Of a stretch of DNA of 64,000 nucleotides, positions 61,601 through 64,000 are shown piece by piece. The notes under the pieces were generated by a model. The model did not search any database. It was not told where the DNA came from and was given only the letters and a program-made list of their open reading frames with translations. The stretch comes from Candidatus Zipacnadia bacterium. Its GTDB lineage: Bacteria; Armatimonadota; Zipacnadia; Zipacnadales; UBA5352. The stretch's first letter is position 1. The number at the start of each line of letters is the position of its first letter. The stretch covers positions 186,001 to 250,000 of the forward strand of contig JALGSU010000002.1 in the NCBI GenBank assembly GCA_029821735.1. The letters run 5' to 3'. The position numbers and the translations under genes were made by a program.

Positions 61601-62353
61601 GGCGTCACGACCGCCGATCCCGAATCTCCCATCGCCAAACGTATCTTCACTGCCCGGTGCGCCAACAATTCATCGAAGGAGCACACAGCGCGACTGGCAG
61701 TGACCGCCCCCGCAGAAGGTTGGGTCGTCACGCCGCCCCAGTCAGACCCGCTGGCAGTGTCTGCGCACGGATCCGTGGAGTTTGCGTTCACGGTGCAGCC
61801 CCCGGACGGTGTCGTCCGCATGACACCCGTTGAGGTCACCGCAACCGTCGGCGATGGGGCGTTCACTGGCCAGACCACCGCGCTGTGCGGCGGCCCCGGC
61901 GAGCCCTCGCCGAACCTGGCACGCGCCGATGGCGTCACGATGACAGTCAGCGGCAACTACCCCGGAGGGTACTATCCTGAGGCGATGAGCGACGGTCTCG
62001 TCTGGCCGCCCGACGTGCACTTCACCCAGAAGGCGTGGGCGTCGGTGGAGGCGGGTGGCGATGACTGGCTGCAGTTCGACTGGCCCGGCACGATCACTGC
62101 CTCTCGCGTCATCGTCTATTGGCAGATCTTCGAGAGCAAGACCATGGCGGCGCAGCAACTCCTGATCCAGATCCCCGATGGCGATGGCTGGCGCACGGTG
62201 CGCGAGGCCACGCCACACCCCGATGACGCGGGCACTGTCATCACCTTTGACGCTATCGAGACGACCGCCCTCAGGATCGTGCAGCCCGCCAACCAAGGCC
62301 CGAAACACCGCCCTAATCTCATGTGGATCACTGAGGTGCAGGTCGGTGAATAA
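58697..62353 (+). CDS. Very large secreted glycoside-hydrolase-like protein
   Basis: 1218 residues from ATG 58697 (GGAG upstream). Signal peptide LACLTMLVVCTLPCAAQ. Residues ~290-430 look like a CBM4/9-type binding module (SHTGANSLRCTKDDPNAWTG, then TISGWLKAEDAAGSGG and FRSGFTGTVWFDDISV). A barrel-like region follows (~510-690) with AIPELDGAYIDSVSAWATRQ, then KYYTYDFLAELQQALNP and VFTNIHNTMD; the Asp in DGAYIDS is a possible catalytic residue. Late regions have beta-sandwich segments, and the last ~130 residues resemble a discoidin domain (DWLQFDWPGTITASRVIVYW). I cannot name the family. The stop codon overlaps the next start by 8 bases. Confidence 0.6.
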   Translation: MTRMTLACLTMLVVCTLPCAAQLPGPVTLQLTDVIAERAIEPLSLDIAALPTSAQTAGALDLGLSASARLEGEVMVFSVIVTDTSAKDRAVDLDATLPLPLTGWTWWDDINRSQPIVADSRFTETQYPFVVVSDARSDLSVCMAVAPSQPFVYELRADADGLHLHAPLGLTSAGEGEVKSRAEITFYIFRGQASAGFRGALASYYDIFPEAFERRAMAEGMWLFAFQNTQLPNPSHYAYHEGGPTGWDYDEEHAIGTYPYTEVSSRTMYVPYLPENREAALKLWGDLIGGEYATPANWDLRTGELDTTVSHTGANSLRCTKDDPNAWTGATQDVPVNQKTAEPVTISGWLKAEDAAGSGGRECSLYADVQLVSGEWVFGQITPFEPGTHDWMQATGTFEFEKPVLHALFRSGFTGTVWFDDISVTTASAPDGNLCENPSFEKLGASGDVATIDAYALHASDDQPYFYITDNVGSDVRPTTPLKLFRFTLNPSPWLPQVDGAEPPPGPKSIANYVRMCEAIPELDGAYIDSVSAWATRQLDYRREMFAYARNPFTYHRESKRVVAAGKYYTYDFLAELQQALNPDDRYVFTNIHNTMDTFLLYAVSDVPGIESSITNHERFAYIRSASYQKPAVLLNFLNLHGFEERSKHDQHWRLAMLYGLYPSFGRRCDEAYELYGDLYRRFMPSLKRISAAGWEPVTHATLDPSGPSIERFGSTADALFFTVLNESDARWTGSLLPDLAALGVTTTDLRFMDTTTGELATLGAGGAQVSVGPRDVAVFQVGAPDAIAKAMQAELDEVATDLRRLAGELPEDQAASLTATLDRVLAIGSENVDGPPRQALDEILELTVRENQPTTWTGETIGEAMLRALVLVLRRNGAGGEEARLEVPDAVVAGEPMASVIGVPQVTTMPGHGVAVLISDSSGLRHTYGQWPAKGYGPGLADATSLLLQEPYAAVTRTVSLRPAIEVGVTTADPESPIAKRIFTARCANNSSKEHTARLAVTAPAEGWVVTPPQSDPLAVSAHGSVEFAFTVQPPDGVVRMTPVEVTATVGDGAFTGQTTALCGGPGEPSPNLARADGVTMTVSGNYPGGYYPEAMSDGLVWPPDVHFTQKAWASVEAGGDDWLQFDWPGTITASRVIVYWQIFESKTMAAQQLLIQIPDGDGWRTVREATPHPDDAGTVITFDAIETTALRIVQPANQGPKHRPNLMWITEVQVGE

Positions 62354-64000
62354 GTGCCTCCGCATCGCCGCGCTGTCGCTGGCCATTGTCTCCGCCTCAG
62401 CTCTGCACGCTGCTGACTGGACCTACAACATGGCCTTCACCCAGTGGTCTGGCTCCAACGATGCCGACCGCTACTACACGACCACTCCCGAATCATGCGA
62501 AGCGAGAGCAGCCCTGATTGCCGACGCCGGGTACACCGCCGTCATTCTCAGTGGCTACCATTTCAGGCTCAACTTCCTCGACCGCGACGAGGACCTGCGC
62601 CGCACCGTCGCGTTCATCACAGAGGCCTGTCACCGGCATGGCCTAAAGGTCATCGAACACATCGACCTCACCGTGCACTACTACGATGGCTACCCGCTGG
62701 TTTTCGAGCATCCCGACTGGCTCCAGGTGCACGCTGCGGACATGATGACGCGCCACCGCATCTACTGCCCGAACAACCCGGATTTCCAGCGCTTCTATCT
62801 CGACTACGTCCGACGATTCCAGCAGGACACCAACATCGATGCCTGGCAGATGGACGAGGTCCAGTGGCTGGGTCGCGGCTATTGCGGCTGCAGGCACTGT
62901 CGGGCGAAGTGGCAGCAGGACATGGGGCGCCCTTACCCAGCCGTTGAGGCGCCTGGCTTCTTCGACCGGGCTCTGGAGGCCCCCGAGTACCGCGACTGGA
63001 TGCGCTGGCGCGGCAAAGCGCTCAATGACTTCAGGCGCCTCGTCCGCGAGGAGTTGCAGGCCATCCGCCCTGACGTGAAGCTCTTCAAGTACACCACCGC
63101 CGACCAGGCCAGTCCTTTCGTCTGGACACGCGGCTCAGACTACGAGACAACCATGACGGTCGTGGACACCGTCGGGACAGAGATCAACCCCGTACCGTTC
63201 GACGGCTACGTCAATCTCCAGGAGCAACTCACCTGTCGGCGCGCGCTGTCTGAGGCATCCGGTCGGGCGGCGTGGGCGAAGTTCGACATCACCATCCCCT
63301 CGGCATACTTCTGCTGGGCTTTCGGCCGCATGCAGCGCCAGTCGCTGTGGTGGTCACTAAACCCCGAAAACGATGATCCACGTCCCGCTGACCTGCTCAA
63401 CTGGCCATGGCAGATGGACGACGCGGCAGCGTCCACCGATGCGGATGTGGGCGTGCTGCTCTCCAAATCGACGCGAGATCTGCGCTACGATCAGGACTAT
63501 TTCGCGGTCGAGTTCCACGGCTGGCTGCAGTCCCTCCTGCTCGCGCCACAGGACGTCAAAGTTCTACTCGAGAGCCAACTTCTCGCCGACCCGGGGCAGC
63601 TCGATCGCCTTAAGCTGCTGGTTCTCCCCAACTGCACCTCGATCGCTCCGGCGCAAGCCGAAGCCCTGCTGACATGGGTTCGCTCCGGTGGCCGCCTGAT
63701 CATGACTGTCGACTCGGGCACGCTCGATGCGAACGGTGAGCCGGCGCCTGATCCGTTCATCGCCCATGCCGGCGTAGCTATCACGGACCGGGCAACCCGC
63801 ACCGTGAAGCTCAGCCTGGCACCAGAGGGCGAGTACGAAGTGGACTACAGACACATCTCGACCGCACCGAATTCCACCGTCATTGCCACTATGGCCGTCG
63901 ATGGAAAGACACTCCCCCTGCTCACTTCGCGCCGGGAGGGCGAAGGGTCGATCCACTACGTCGCTGCGAAGCTCGGGGCGCCCGCATACGAGGACCGTCA
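62346..64000 (+). CDS. Secreted GH42-like barrel protein (3' end outside window)
   Basis: At least 551 residues from GTG 62346, which overlaps the previous stop; the frame stays open to the window edge. Signal peptide CLRIAALSLAIVSASALHA, then a TIM-barrel: YTAVILSGYHFRLNFL, HGLKVIEHIDLTVHYYDGYP, YCPNNPDFQRFYLDYVRRF and IDAWQMDEVQWLGRGYCGCR (Asp-Glu candidate catalytic pair, plus a Cys-x-x-Cys with CRHCRAKW). From residue ~420, LKLLVLPNCTSIAPAQAEAL and WVRSGGRLIMTVDSG resemble the glutamine-amidotransferase-like trimerisation domain of GH42 beta-galactosidases. It is co-translated with the upstream giant secreted protein. Confidence 0.7.
   Translation, partial: MNKCLRIAALSLAIVSASALHAADWTYNMAFTQWSGSNDADRYYTTTPESCEARAALIADAGYTAVILSGYHFRLNFLDRDEDLRRTVAFITEACHRHGLKVIEHIDLTVHYYDGYPLVFEHPDWLQVHAADMMTRHRIYCPNNPDFQRFYLDYVRRFQQDTNIDAWQMDEVQWLGRGYCGCRHCRAKWQQDMGRPYPAVEAPGFFDRALEAPEYRDWMRWRGKALNDFRRLVREELQAIRPDVKLFKYTTADQASPFVWTRGSDYETTMTVVDTVGTEINPVPFDGYVNLQEQLTCRRALSEASGRAAWAKFDITIPSAYFCWAFGRMQRQSLWWSLNPENDDPRPADLLNWPWQMDDAAASTDADVGVLLSKSTRDLRYDQDYFAVEFHGWLQSLLLAPQDVKVLLESQLLADPGQLDRLKLLVLPNCTSIAPAQAEALLTWVRSGGRLIMTVDSGTLDANGEPAPDPFIAHAGVAITDRATRTVKLSLAPEGEYEVDYRHISTAPNSTVIATMAVDGKTLPLLTSRREGEGSIHYVAAKLGAPAYEDR

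Overview
The window is about 64 kb of GC-rich bacterial chromosome, densely coded, with no rRNA, tRNA, CRISPR array or transposase that I can recognise. The organism looks like a two-membrane, flagellated bacterium: it has flagellar export genes, an LptD/OstA-like outer-membrane protein and a lipoprotein-type binding protein. The DUF1559-type pilin at 19.6 kb (segment [15 protein letters not shown] followed by a Lys-Gln-Ile-Gly-Leu stretch), together with many large secreted polysaccharide-active proteins, suggests Armatimonadota or the nearby Planctomycetota. That placement is an inference from family resemblance, not a database result.

Region 1 (0-4.7 kb) is the end of a flagellar export operon: fliQ (partial), fliR, flhB, flhA and the sigma-28 gene fliA. 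FlhB stops before its cytoplasmic autocleavage domain. A near-perfect sigma-28 promoter sits in the fliQ-fliR gap, so FliA may drive its own operon. Region 2 (4.7-11.4 kb) holds an LptD-like protein, secA (with a roughly 95-residue insert and a duplicated N-terminus), prfB with the classic programmed +1 frameshift, and a lone 5'-nucleotidase C-terminal domain. Region 3 (11.5-18.1 kb, minus strand) is a MoxR / DUF58 / DUF4129 locus in which the DUF58 gene looks damaged, followed by two small membrane proteins and a uronate-isomerase-like metal hydrolase. Region 4 (18.2-24.8 kb) has a lipid kinase, a small secreted protein, a DUF1559 pilin and a 1491-residue secreted heparinase-like protein with FG-GAP-like repeats.

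Region 5 (24.9-31.7 kb) is a plus-strand metabolic and transport run: a LeuB-like dehydrogenase behind a strong promoter and an attenuator-like hairpin, a LarA-family protein, argG, an MscS-type channel and a lone branched-chain-type binding lipoprotein. Region 6 (31.9-46.9 kb) mixes secreted carbohydrate-active proteins (a beta-helix protein with a duplicated C-terminal module, a LamG-like plus alpha/alpha-barrel protein) with cytoplasmic ones (TIM-barrel protein, GH29 fucosidase, sugar isomerase), plus a CPBP protease, a DegT aminotransferase, a ceramidase-like protein and an unusual HprK/PEPCK-like P-loop protein. Region 7 (47-52.7 kb) has two tandem glutamate-dehydrogenase paralogues, a Gfo/Idh/MocA oxidoreductase, a small lipoprotein, a zinc-ribbon membrane protein and a GrpB protein. 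Region 8 (52.7-64 kb) has a heparinase II/III protein, an MgtC/DUF4010-type membrane protein, an unrecognised exported anchored protein and two very large secreted glycosidase-like proteins, the last running off the window.

The right half reads as a dispersed set of genes for scavenging complex polysaccharides such as uronic acid- and fucose-containing glycans. Exported lyases and hydrolases would act outside, with fucosidase, uronate-isomerase-like, sugar isomerase and Gfo/Idh/MocA enzymes inside. Five predicted promoters share an extended -10 of the form TGnTATAAT or a close variant. Two genes (DUF58 and a small membrane protein at 44.6 kb) carry apparent one-base frameshifts, which may be real decay or assembly error.
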